A stretch of 64,000 bases of DNA from positions 62,001 to 126,000 of the forward strand of contig NZ_JAUHLI010000010.1 in NCBI RefSeq assembly GCF_036325985.1. Reading direction: 5' to 3'. Shown piece by piece: positions 18,538-27,174 of this stretch. A model generated the notes under the pieces. It was not told the DNA's origin and did not search any database. It worked only from the letters and a program-made list of their open reading frames with translations. The position numbers and the translations under genes are program-made. The DNA is from Alkalimonas cellulosilytica (GTDB lineage Bacteria; Pseudomonadota; Gammaproteobacteria; Enterobacterales; Alteromonadaceae). Within the stretch, counting starts at the first letter, position 1; each line of letters starts with the position of its first letter.

Positions 18538-19104
18538 ATGTCTTCAATTATCAATACCAAGATCAAACCTTTTAAAGCCACTGCTTTTCAAAATGGTAAA
18601 TTTATCGAAGTAACCGAGCAGGACTTACTGGGTAAGTGGTCTGTTGTGTGTTTCTACCCGGCGGATTTCACCTTCGTGTGCCCAACTGAGCTGGGCGACC
18701 TGGCTGATTTCTACCCGCAGTTCCGTGACATCGGTGTGGAAGTGTTCTCAGTGTCTACCGACACCCACTTCACTCACAAAGCATGGCACGATGCGTCTGA
18801 GACCATCAAGAAAATCGAATACCCAATGATCGGTGACCCGACTGGCGCTATCACCCGCAACTTCGGTGTGATGATCGAAGAAGAAGGCCTGGCCTTGCGT
18901 GGTACTTTCGTTATCAACCCTGAAGGCGAAATCAAAGTTGCTGAAATCCATGACCTGGGTATCGGCCGTAGCGCTGCTGAGCTGTTCCGTAAAGTGCAAG
19001 CGGCTCAGTACGTCGCGAACCACGACGGCGAAGTCTGCCCAGCCAAATGGACTCCAGGTGAAGCTACTCTGGCTCCATCACTGGACCTGGTTGGCAAAAT
19101 CTAA
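18538..19104 (+). CDS. ahpC: Alkyl hydroperoxide reductase subunit C (2-Cys peroxiredoxin)
   Basis: A 188-residue cytoplasmic peroxidase that removes hydrogen peroxide and organic hydroperoxides. The peroxidatic cysteine is in FTFVCPTELGD near residue 47 and the resolving cysteine in DGEVCPAKW near 166. Codon use looks strongly biased, as for a highly expressed gene, and GGAGGAAG precedes the start. Reduced by AhpF, encoded 202 bases downstream. Length equals the AhpC norm. Confidence 0.97.
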   Translation: MSSIINTKIKPFKATAFQNGKFIEVTEQDLLGKWSVVCFYPADFTFVCPTELGDLADFYPQFRDIGVEVFSVSTDTHFTHKAWHDASETIKKIEYPMIGDPTGAITRNFGVMIEEEGLALRGTFVINPEGEIKVAEIHDLGIGRSAAELFRKVQAAQYVANHDGEVCPAKWTPGEATLAPSLDLVGKI

Positions 19105-19156
19105 ATGCCACACCACCGTTGCCTGGCAGCGGACGCTGAAACCACGCCTCACAACT

Positions 19157-19224
19157 GAAGCTGGTTTCAGCTTCTCCCCCTGCGCTGTAAAACGGTACTC
19201 AGCCAGCATCTTTGGATGCTGGCT
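19157..19224 (+). other. Two mRNA hairpins between ahpC and ahpF
   Basis: GAAGCTG/CAGCTTC (19157-19174) and the perfect 10-bp AGCCAGCATC/GATGCTGGCT with loop TTTG (19201-19224). Neither is followed by a T run. They could act as partial terminators or 3'-end stabilisers that leave more ahpC than ahpF message. Confidence 0.55.
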
Positions 19225-19306
19225 ACACTCAAGCTTTGCCCGAAACTAATGAATGGCTTTGCCTGAAACAACGCGCTAAACACAGTCAAGAGATGGAGTA
19301 GACTCA

Positions 19307-20851
19307 ATGTTAGATACCAACCTGAAACAACAATTAAGCAGCTATCTGCAGAACCTGAAATCCCAGGTAGAGCTGGTCGTATCTCTGGACGATAGCGCCA
19401 AAGCTCAGGAATTAAATACCCTGGCGACTGAGATTGCCAGCTTGTCGGATCTGGTCAGCCTGCGTCGTGACGATAGCGCGTCCAAGCGCGCCCCGGCCAT
19501 GCAGGTACACTCGGTCGACAAAGGCACCATCATTACCTTTGCCGGCGTACCGATGGGCCACGAATTTACCTCTTTGGTGCTGGCTTTGCTGCACTCCGGT
19601 GGCCATCCGATCAAGATTGAGCCAGAGCTGATTGAACAAATCCGCCAGCTAAACGGCCGTTTTGAGTTTGAAACCTACATTTCGTTAAGCTGCCAGACCT
19701 GCCCGGAAGTGGTGCAGGCGCTGAATATGATGGCAGCCATTAACCCCAATATCACCAGCGTGATGATCGACGGCGCCCTGTTCCAACAGGAAGTCAGCGA
19801 TCGCAATGTGATGGCGGTACCCACGGTTTTTTTAAATGGCGAGCAGTTCTCGCAAGGCGCCATTACGCTGGAGCGGATTATCCAGAAAATTGATGTCAAT
19901 GCCGAAGCCCGTCAGGCTGAAGCGCTGAAACAAAAAGATGCCTTTGATGTGCTGGTCGTTGGCGGTGGCCCGGCCGGTGCTTCTGCTGCGGTCTATGCGG
20001 CCCGTAAAGGCCTGCGTACCGGCGTGCTGGCCGAGCGTTTTGGGGGCCAGGTGGCCGATACCGTCGGCATTGAAAACTTTATCTCGGTGCAATACACCGA
20101 GGGCCCGAAGCTGGTCAACGCATTGGAAGCCCATGTCCGCCAGTACGAAGTGGACATTATGAACAACCAGCGCGCGACCAAGCTCAGCAAGTCTGAGCAA
20201 GTCGAGCTGGAGCTGGCCAATGGCGCTGTACTGAAAAGCAAAACCCTGATTCTGGCCCCGGGTGCCCGCTGGCGCGAAATGAATGTGCCGGGCGAGCAGG
20301 AATACCGTGGCAAGGGCGTCGCCTACTGCCCGCACTGCGACGGCCCACTGTTTAAAGGCAAGAAAGTCGCGGTGATTGGCGGTGGCAACTCCGGCATTGA
20401 AGCGGCCATCGACTTGGCCGGTATTGTTGAGCATGTCACGGTGCTGGAATTTGCCGCCGAGCTGCGCGCCGATGCGGTGCTGGTGAAAAAAGCGCACTCG
20501 ATGAGCAACATCACTATCATTACTGAAGCTCAGACCACCGAAGTGACCGGTGATGGCAACAAGGTCAATGGCATTCAGTACACCGATCGCAAGAGCGGCG
20601 ACAGCCACCACATCGAGCTGGCGGGTATCTTCGTGCAAATCGGCCTGGTGCCAAACACCGAATGGCTGCGCGGCGCGGTGGAGCTGAGCCCACGCGGTGA
20701 GATCATTGTCGATGAACGCGGCCAAACCTCATTGCCTGGCGTCTTTGCAGCCGGCGATGCAACCACAGCCCCTTACAAGCAGATTGTTATTGCGATGGGC
20801 AGCGGCGCCAATGCCTCGCTCGGTGCCTTTGACTACCTGATCCGTCACTAA
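19307..20851 (+). CDS. ahpF: Alkyl hydroperoxide reductase subunit F
   Basis: A 514-residue FAD- and NADH-dependent disulfide reductase that recharges AhpC. The N-terminal tandem thioredoxin-fold domain carries SCQTCPEV (CxxC near residues 129-132). The thioredoxin-reductase body has VVGGGPAGASAAVYAARKG, the redox CPHCDG pair, VIGGGNSGIEAA and the C-terminal FAAGDATTAPYKQI. GGAG precedes the ATG. Length and order fit AhpF of E. coli. Confidence 0.97.
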   Translation: MLDTNLKQQLSSYLQNLKSQVELVVSLDDSAKAQELNTLATEIASLSDLVSLRRDDSASKRAPAMQVHSVDKGTIITFAGVPMGHEFTSLVLALLHSGGHPIKIEPELIEQIRQLNGRFEFETYISLSCQTCPEVVQALNMMAAINPNITSVMIDGALFQQEVSDRNVMAVPTVFLNGEQFSQGAITLERIIQKIDVNAEARQAEALKQKDAFDVLVVGGGPAGASAAVYAARKGLRTGVLAERFGGQVADTVGIENFISVQYTEGPKLVNALEAHVRQYEVDIMNNQRATKLSKSEQVELELANGAVLKSKTLILAPGARWREMNVPGEQEYRGKGVAYCPHCDGPLFKGKKVAVIGGGNSGIEAAIDLAGIVEHVTVLEFAAELRADAVLVKKAHSMSNITIITEAQTTEVTGDGNKVNGIQYTDRKSGDSHHIELAGIFVQIGLVPNTEWLRGAVELSPRGEIIVDERGQTSLPGVFAAGDATTAPYKQIVIAMGSGANASLGAFDYLIRH

Positions 20852-20872
20852 ATTTAAAGCGCGTCCCCTTTG

Positions 20873-20899
20873 CGGCAGCCTTCGGGTTGCCGTTTTTTT
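20873..20899 (+). terminator. Rho-independent terminator after ahpF
   Basis: CGGCAGCC-TTCG-GGTTGCCG followed by seven T residues; the UUCG tetraloop makes it very stable. Confidence 0.93.
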
Positions 20900-20909
20900 A
20901 TACCATAAA

Positions 20910-20937
20910 AAAAACGCCGGATGCATCCGGCGTTTTT
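20910..20937. terminator. Perfect 28-bp palindromic terminator
   Basis: AACGCCGGATGCATCCGGCGTT flanked by A and T runs is an exact palindrome. On the minus strand it ends the M16 peptidase gene; it also backs up the ahpF terminator. Confidence 0.88.
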
Positions 20938-20971
20938 GCGTGCAAGAACTGTCTCCAGCCTTACTCTTTCC

Positions 20972-23845
20972 TCACTGAGTTGCCATCCGGCGCTGGAACT
21001 CGGCCAAATCAGTCACCAGTTGCTGGTTAGGCAAGGTAGCGAACGGTTGCTCACTGAAAGCTGTGCCGCGCATCTGCACCGACATCCTTGCCGCTTCCGG
21101 GTTCAGTAAGGTTTGCTGGTAGAACGCTTGTACATCCGCCAGCGTCACCTGCTCAACGGCGGCTATCAAACGCTCACGGCTATCAAAGTCAAAGCGCTCA
21201 CGGTACCAGTCGCTCACCAACGGCCGCATTTCTTCTTGCAGGTTCTTTGGTGGCTCCTTTAAGCTGATCAGCAAGCTCTGCTGAAGCGCCGCAAATTGCT
21301 CTGGTGTCACCTGCTGCAATCGCTGCCAGTATTGGTGCTTAAAGTCCTCAAAGCGCTGCTGCATATCGGCCGGGCCTTTGACCGGGGTCTGAATGTACAA
21401 GCCAAAGCCGGTGTAGTCGTTCAGATCGATGGCGGTGCCACCCACCGCGTAAGCCAACTGCTCTTCGGTGCGCAAGGTATCAAAAGCCTGGTTGGAAAAG
21501 TGCGATGCCAGCACACTGGCAGCAGCTCGTACCGCCATGCCTTGCTCCGGATGCACATGCATATCAATCAGTGCCACATCGGTGACATGAATATCACGGT
21601 TTAGCACCAGCGTCTCACCCGCGGCTGGTTTCCAGAATGGGCTTTGGGCGTAAGGCGTGGTGGTACGGTTGGCAGGCAAAGCCGCATCCAGCTTGCTGAC
21701 CAGCGTCTGCACATCCTGCTGATCGTAATTGCCAAAGGCAAAGACGCGCACCTGATTGGCTGCCAGCGTTCCAGCAATAAAAGCTGTCAAATCGTCAGGC
21801 GTCATCGCCTGCGCTGCGGCGATCAGCTGCTCCGGATTGTAATTACCGCCGCGATACAGGCTGTTAAAAGCCCAGAACGCCTGACGAAAAGGCACCTGAC
21901 GACTTTGGTTGGCAAGGCCCCGCACATAACGATCAACCGCCTGCGAGAAACCAGTCTCGGTGATGGTTGGGGTAAGCCCTGCCAGCAATTGCTCCAACAA
22001 CAGCGGTTGCTTGTCGGTAAAGCCATCCAGGTTCAATGTTAAGCCATTGCCATCGCTTAACCAGACGCCGATGCCAGCCACACGGGCTTCAGTACGCAGT
22101 GCACTTTGCTCCAGATTGTACAAGTCCCGCCACAGCGCAAATGCAACCCGGGCGTTAATGTCGTTTTGAGCCGCTGGGCTGTTGAGCACAATATCCAACC
22201 GGCCTCTGGGCTGGTCGCTAAACACCTGACTTGGGTACAGCCAGGCAGCGATGCCATTGTGCTCCACCACCAACTCAGGTTTTTGCTGCTCGGCACGGGC
22301 TTTAATAGCAAAACTTTCCGGCAACAAGCGATTGACCTGCGGCAAATTCAGCGCCAGCTGCGGCTGCTGCCAGGCGGCCATTTCTTCCGCAGGGATATCG
22401 ACAATCTTATACTTGCCAACATGGCGTACCAACTCACTGTCATGCGGCTCTTGCTGACTGATGTACCAGACCCGGAGGTTATCCGGTGTCAGCTGCGCCA
22501 ACACCTGCTCAATGGCCTCTGCATCAAAACGCTCATAGATAAAAGGCGCGGCAATAGCGTGCTGCACCGGGCGTTTCAGCATACTGGCCGTCAGGTTAGA
22601 GGCATAACCAAAGCCATCGGTTTTTTCCAGAAACTGAAATTGGTTGGCCAGGCTGGTTTTGATTTCCTGGTAGTATTGTTCATCGACGCCTTGTTGCTTA
22701 ATCAGATCCAGGTACTGCATCACCATAGCGGTGATGGCTTCACGCTGCTGCATGCCGGCATCGGTCAGATTCATATCAATGCTCAGATTACCGTAGTTGC
22801 CGTACAAGTCTGGGTTGACCGACACATTAAAGCTGGAAACCAGACCAGAGGCTATTAACTGAGCCGCAGCGGTACCGGGCATTTCCGAGCGCAGCAAGTA
22901 GGCAATGAACTCATTGGGTTTGACCGCATACTGATCGGAGTTATCGCGAATAGTGAAATCAAGTCGCAGCTGTTTGACATCCTGATTTGGCACATAGTGA
23001 ATTCGTTTACCACCAAACAGGCTATTGTCCAGCTCGGCAGTCACGGTCGGAAGCGCAATATCTTTGTTTTCGATGCCAGAAAAATGCTGGCGCGCCAACA
23101 ACTCCATCTCTGCCAGTGACCGATTGCTGATCATCGCCAGTTTCATATTATTGGCCGAGTAATAACGGTCGTAAAACGCCAGCATTTCCTCATGCAAAAT
23201 ACTGCCGGGCTTATCGCTTAAGCTTTCCAGGCTTCCTGCCAGAAAGCGATTGGAAGGATGGTCACCAAACATACGACGCATTAGCTCGAACTGAGCTAAA
23301 AAATCCTGCTCGCGGCGCATCGAGTGTTCGGCATTGACCGCATTGCGCTCTTTGTCCGAGTACTCAGGATAAAACTTAGGTGATTTGAAAAAATCGGAGA
23401 ATCGATCCAGCGCTTCATCGTATACATGGTTGTTGATTTCAAACATGTAATTGGTGATATCCAGCCAGGTATAGGCGTTGTATGCACCATTGTGCTGGCT
23501 AAAAAAAGCAGCGTACTCGGCAGGATCCGGGTAACGCTCTGTGCCCATAAACAGCATGTGCTCGAGATAGTGTGCCAGACCCTGCTGCGTCATTGGATCT
23601 TGCAACATGCCAGCGCCAACACTGAGCGATACGGCAGATTTTTCCGTCGTTGGATCAGAGACCAGAATCACTTCCAGTTGGTTTGGCAGTGTCAGTGTTT
23701 TGTAGGCCCGTTGATCATTCGGGCTCACCACTATGGCAGCGGCTTGTTGCTTCTGCGCTGAGCTCTCGAGTTGTACAGGGGATTGCTGGGCGCAACCGGT
23801 GATCACGGCCAGTGCGATGGCACTGACAACAAACAGCTTTTTCAT
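20972..23845 (-). CDS. M16 family peptidase, pitrilysin-like lipoprotein
   Basis: A 957-residue insulinase-type metallopeptidase. The inverted zinc motif HYLEH is at residues 92-96 with the distal glutamate in NAVNAEH near 170, and the family R/Y region (around LRTEEQLAYAVGG) is near residue 820. Four-domain length is like E. coli PtrA (962 aa). Unlike PtrA, it begins with a lipoprotein signal with lipobox VITGC (Cys18), so it should be anchored in the envelope. AAGGA lies eight bases before the ATG. It degrades small peptides in relatives. Confidence 0.9.
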   Translation of the reverse strand: MKKLFVVSAIALAVITGCAQQSPVQLESSAQKQQAAAIVVSPNDQRAYKTLTLPNQLEVILVSDPTTEKSAVSLSVGAGMLQDPMTQQGLAHYLEHMLFMGTERYPDPAEYAAFFSQHNGAYNAYTWLDITNYMFEINNHVYDEALDRFSDFFKSPKFYPEYSDKERNAVNAEHSMRREQDFLAQFELMRRMFGDHPSNRFLAGSLESLSDKPGSILHEEMLAFYDRYYSANNMKLAMISNRSLAEMELLARQHFSGIENKDIALPTVTAELDNSLFGGKRIHYVPNQDVKQLRLDFTIRDNSDQYAVKPNEFIAYLLRSEMPGTAAAQLIASGLVSSFNVSVNPDLYGNYGNLSIDMNLTDAGMQQREAITAMVMQYLDLIKQQGVDEQYYQEIKTSLANQFQFLEKTDGFGYASNLTASMLKRPVQHAIAAPFIYERFDAEAIEQVLAQLTPDNLRVWYISQQEPHDSELVRHVGKYKIVDIPAEEMAAWQQPQLALNLPQVNRLLPESFAIKARAEQQKPELVVEHNGIAAWLYPSQVFSDQPRGRLDIVLNSPAAQNDINARVAFALWRDLYNLEQSALRTEARVAGIGVWLSDGNGLTLNLDGFTDKQPLLLEQLLAGLTPTITETGFSQAVDRYVRGLANQSRQVPFRQAFWAFNSLYRGGNYNPEQLIAAAQAMTPDDLTAFIAGTLAANQVRVFAFGNYDQQDVQTLVSKLDAALPANRTTTPYAQSPFWKPAAGETLVLNRDIHVTDVALIDMHVHPEQGMAVRAAASVLASHFSNQAFDTLRTEEQLAYAVGGTAIDLNDYTGFGLYIQTPVKGPADMQQRFEDFKHQYWQRLQQVTPEQFAALQQSLLISLKEPPKNLQEEMRPLVSDWYRERFDFDSRERLIAAVEQVTLADVQAFYQQTLLNPEAARMSVQMRGTAFSEQPFATLPNQQLVTDLAEFQRRMATQ

Positions 23846-23960
23846 TTTATCATTCCTTGGTAACAGCCAGGTAAAATTTACTCGCTTGATCCTATAAAAT
23901 GTCAGCTAAGCATACCAGCAAGCGGCTGGCAAACTTTGTAAGCGGATATGTCTTGCTTTC

Positions 23961-25538
23961 CTACTGCTGTTGAAAGATAGCAGTGCGGCTATAAGGCGAG
24001 GGGTAAATACCGACCTGCAGCAACTGAGGCCTCAATGTCCATTCAACGCTAAGTTCAATGGTACCCGCCGCATTTTTGGCAAAGTGGACAAACTTCTCCC
24101 GCTGCGCTTGGTTGTGCCAATGGGCCCGGTAGGTATCGCCTTGCCAGTGCTCCAAGGTCAAGCTGGACACACCATCATCCCAGAACTGCAGCAGCAAGTC
24201 GCCATTGTCAGCCAGCACGACGTCGGCTTCACCGTAAAGCGGATGCTGATAACGTCCACTGATTTGCGCTGTACTTAAGCTGGCAGCCACATCTGGCTGA
24301 CGCTGTTGCTCGATCTGCTGGCGGCCCTCACTGGCTTCGGCAAAGTTCTGCTGGTACCGCGCCAAATAGTCGCTGTGCCAATCGTGGGACGGTAGGCCGG
24401 CGATACGATCGATAATGGTATGGGTCACCGCCGGTCTGAAGTTTTCAAAGGTATTGCCAATCACTACGATGCCAAGCTCCAACTCAGGCACCAGTGTCAC
24501 CAGCGTATTAAAACCATCGGTAGCACCACCATGGCTGGCGATTTGATAGCCACGGTAATCCTCCAGATACCAGCCGAGGCCATAAGCCCGAACCGGCTCA
24601 ATCCGGTTGGCGCGGCTCACCGTGACTTGAGGACTAAAGATCTCGGCCATCACGGCTTCGCTGACCAGCCGCTGTCCTTGGTAGACACCAGCCTCGCCCA
24701 GATTTAACCGCATCCACTGCGCCATTTCATAAACACTGCTATTAACCGAAGCCGAAGGACCAACATTGTCGAAGTTACGACGGGCGATTTCGACCACTGC
24801 GCCCTCAATGTACTGATGCGGCAGGGCAATATTGGCATCGTCCGGCACAAACTGGGTAATGGAGGTATTGCTGCGGGTCATGCCAAGGGGTTGGAATAAG
24901 CGCTCTCGCACAAAGTCATCCCAGCTTTGGCCACTGACTGCCGCCACCACTTCACCGGCCACCGAATACATCACATTGTGATAGACGAAACCCGAGCGAA
25001 AAGGCTGTTCAAAGTCGTGATAGCGCATCTGCCGGATCACCTGCTCGCGGCTGGCGGTGGGCATAAACTGAATACGATTGCCGGTGATGCGGCCAAGGCC
25101 CACCCGATGCGTGAGCAAGTCACGAATGCGCACTTCCTGCGTGACCCAGTCATCGGCCAGTTGAAAATACGGCAGATGATCAACCACCCTATCGTCCCAG
25201 TTCAGCTTGCCTTCATCCACCAGCAAACCGAGCGCTGTTGCCGTCATCGCTTTAGTGGTAGAGGCCACGCCAAATAAGGTGTGTTCATTGACCGGCAGTT
25301 CGGATGAAAGCCCCAAGGTGCCAAAGCCGCGAGCATAAATGACCTCATCCCGGTATACCACAGCCACGGCCAGCCCCGGCAATTGCCAGTCCTGTCGTCC
25401 TTGCTCAATCCAGTGATCCAGACCAGCCAATGGATCTGGTTTGGTGGAGTGCAGGGCACAGCCAGCCAATGCCAAGGCAGCCAGGCTGCTCAGCAGCAAG
25501 GAACGAACAAAGTAAGAAGAGAAAAGCGTGGGATGCAT
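23961..25538 (-). CDS. Serine hydrolase (class C beta-lactamase fold) lipoprotein
   Basis: A 525-residue exported protein. Its lipoprotein signal ends LALAGC. The penicillin-binding/beta-lactamase fold shows the nucleophile motif STTK near residue 85 (ASTTKAMTA), the tyrosine motif in VYHNVMYS and the late HGGATDGF in place of KTG. The last about 110 residues form a small beta domain of the DUF3471 type often joined to this fold. Such enzymes are usually esterases or peptidases; true beta-lactamase activity is less likely. GAGG precedes ATG 25538, and the frame upstream of it is not needed. Confidence 0.83.
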   Translation of the reverse strand: MHPTLFSSYFVRSLLLSSLAALALAGCALHSTKPDPLAGLDHWIEQGRQDWQLPGLAVAVVYRDEVIYARGFGTLGLSSELPVNEHTLFGVASTTKAMTATALGLLVDEGKLNWDDRVVDHLPYFQLADDWVTQEVRIRDLLTHRVGLGRITGNRIQFMPTASREQVIRQMRYHDFEQPFRSGFVYHNVMYSVAGEVVAAVSGQSWDDFVRERLFQPLGMTRSNTSITQFVPDDANIALPHQYIEGAVVEIARRNFDNVGPSASVNSSVYEMAQWMRLNLGEAGVYQGQRLVSEAVMAEIFSPQVTVSRANRIEPVRAYGLGWYLEDYRGYQIASHGGATDGFNTLVTLVPELELGIVVIGNTFENFRPAVTHTIIDRIAGLPSHDWHSDYLARYQQNFAEASEGRQQIEQQRQPDVAASLSTAQISGRYQHPLYGEADVVLADNGDLLLQFWDDGVSSLTLEHWQGDTYRAHWHNQAQREKFVHFAKNAAGTIELSVEWTLRPQLLQVGIYPSPYSRTAIFQQQ

Positions 25539-25613
25539 GCCGGGCCTCGAAATAACCATTCAAGGCCAGCATACTAGCCGATTTGGCCGCCGGGGCCAAA
25601 TCGGTCAGGCCAG

Positions 25614-26903
25614 CTAGCCGGCGTTGGGTGTTCTGGCCGGGCGGCGATGCTGACTGCGGGCTTTAGCCTGAGCAGAGCCTTCAGCGCGCTGACCATCACG
25701 GTGCTCGCTTGGTTTCTTTGGTTTTTTCGGCCGGCGTGCTGGCTGCGATGGATTGGATGCCGGCACATTATGCACGGGCTCATAGCCCGCTTTTACCTGA
25801 CGCGGTATTGCTTGTCGAATCACCCGTTCAATATCGCGCAGCAACTTGGCATCGTCGGCACAGACCAGCGACACCGCATGGCCACTGGCTCCTGCACGAC
25901 CGGTGCGGCCAATGCGATGCACATAATCTTCCGGCACATTGGGCAGATCGTAATTAACCACTTGTGGTAATTGATCAATATCCAGGCCGCGGGCGGCTAT
26001 GTCGGTGGCAACCAACACCCGCACTTCACCACTTTTAAAGCCTGCCAGCGCCTTGGTACGGGCTGCCTGGCTTTTATTGCCATGAATGGCCGCAGCCTGA
26101 ATACCCACCGTTTCCAGTTGCTTGGTTAACTTATTGGCACCATGCTTGGTTTTGGTAAACACCAGCACCTGCTGCCAATGGTTGTCGACAATGAGGTCAA
26201 TCAACAATTGTGCCTTGCGGTTTTTATCCACCGGGTACACCAGCTGCTCAACCCGCTCGGCCGTACTGTTGGCCGGACTGACCGACACTTCCAATGGGTT
26301 ATTCACCATGGTTTTGGCCAGAGCACGGATATCATCGGAAAAGGTCGCCGAGAACAACAGGTTCTGCCGCTGCTTGGGCAAGAGTGCCAGGATTTTACGA
26401 ATATCGCGGATAAAGCCCATGTCCAGCATACGGTCGGCTTCATCCAGCACCAGCACTTCCAGCTCGGAAAAGCGCACTGCATTTTGCTGGTACAAGTCGA
26501 GCAAACGGCCCGGGGTGGCAATCAGAATATCGACGCCTTTGCGCAGCTTTTGCATCTGCGGGTTAATTTTCACCCCGCCAAAGACGATGGTCGAGCGCAG
26601 CGGCAGACGGCTGCCATAACGCACCACGCTATCACCGACCTGAGCGGCCAGCTCCCGGGTAGGCGTTAAAATCAACGCCCGTGCCTGATTGGCAGACGCT
26701 GGCTTGCCTTCCGCCAGCCGCTGCAGCAACGGCAGGGTAAAACCCGCTGTTTTGCCGGTCCCGGTTTGGGCGGCAGCCATCAGATCACGGCCAGCCAGCA
26801 CAGCAGGGATAGCCTGAGCCTGAATAGGTGAAGGGGTGTCGTAGCCTTCAGCCTGAATGGCTGCAAGCAAAGGGGCCGATAAGCCCAGGGAGGCAAAACT
26901 CAT
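25614..26903 (-). CDS. rhlE: DEAD-box RNA helicase RhlE
   Basis: A 429-residue ATP-dependent RNA helicase. It shows the Q motif (YDTPSPIQAQAIP), Walker A AAQTGTGKT at about residues 43-51, VLDEADRMLDMGF, SATF, the ARGLDI region and HRIGRTGR. The tail of about 60 residues is basic and proline/lysine-rich, as in RhlE, for RNA contact. It acts in ribosome assembly and RNA turnover in relatives. The gene is divergent from cysG, separated by 271 bases. Confidence 0.92.
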   Translation of the reverse strand: MSFASLGLSAPLLAAIQAEGYDTPSPIQAQAIPAVLAGRDLMAAAQTGTGKTAGFTLPLLQRLAEGKPASANQARALILTPTRELAAQVGDSVVRYGSRLPLRSTIVFGGVKINPQMQKLRKGVDILIATPGRLLDLYQQNAVRFSELEVLVLDEADRMLDMGFIRDIRKILALLPKQRQNLLFSATFSDDIRALAKTMVNNPLEVSVSPANSTAERVEQLVYPVDKNRKAQLLIDLIVDNHWQQVLVFTKTKHGANKLTKQLETVGIQAAAIHGNKSQAARTKALAGFKSGEVRVLVATDIAARGLDIDQLPQVVNYDLPNVPEDYVHRIGRTGRAGASGHAVSLVCADDAKLLRDIERVIRQAIPRQVKAGYEPVHNVPASNPSQPARRPKKPKKPSEHRDGQRAEGSAQAKARSQHRRPARTPNAG

Positions 26904-27044
26904 AGATTCTCACTTGTTGTACAAAGATTCGCCAGAACGGCGGTCGGGCAGGATACCTGAAAACCGCTGTCAGTGCCATCGAAACCGCACGAGAGCCGAC
27001 TTTACCGTTAAATCTAACACTTAAAGCATAGATAAAAGAACACT

Positions 27045-27084
27045 AATTCCTTTTGGTTATATCTGAGCGCGATCCATTATTTTA
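27045..27084 (+). promoter_or_regulatory. Candidate CysB-type activator site upstream of cysG
   Basis: AATTCC (27045) and GATCCATTATTTTA (27071-27084) repeat the two blocks found upstream of cysJ, at the same 26-base offset; 12 of 14 bases of the second block agree. The CysB assignment is inference. Confidence 0.5.
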
Positions 27085-27109
27085 TTAAAGCCATACAGAC
27101 GGCTATTCT
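27081..27109 (+). promoter_or_regulatory. cysG operon promoter with shared AGACGGC element
   Basis: -35 TTTATT (27081-27086), 17-base spacer and -10 TATTCT (27104-27109). The spacer carries AGCCATACAGACGGCT (27089-27104), identical over 16 bases to the element at the ilvI promoter. Confidence 0.6.
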
Positions 27110-27174
27110 GCAGGCTGAACTGATGCCACGCTGTTAAGATGGTGGAATAACGCAGCCATGGGCTGAGGTGTGTG

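Noticed and set aside
19832..20725. 297-codon antisense frame in ahpF
   Set aside because: Shadow of a strongly conserved gene; histidine- and alanine-rich with no recognisable motif.
23961..25538. True class C beta-lactamase
   Set aside because: The third motif is HGG not KTG, and the extra C-terminal domain is typical of esterase/peptidase-like relatives.
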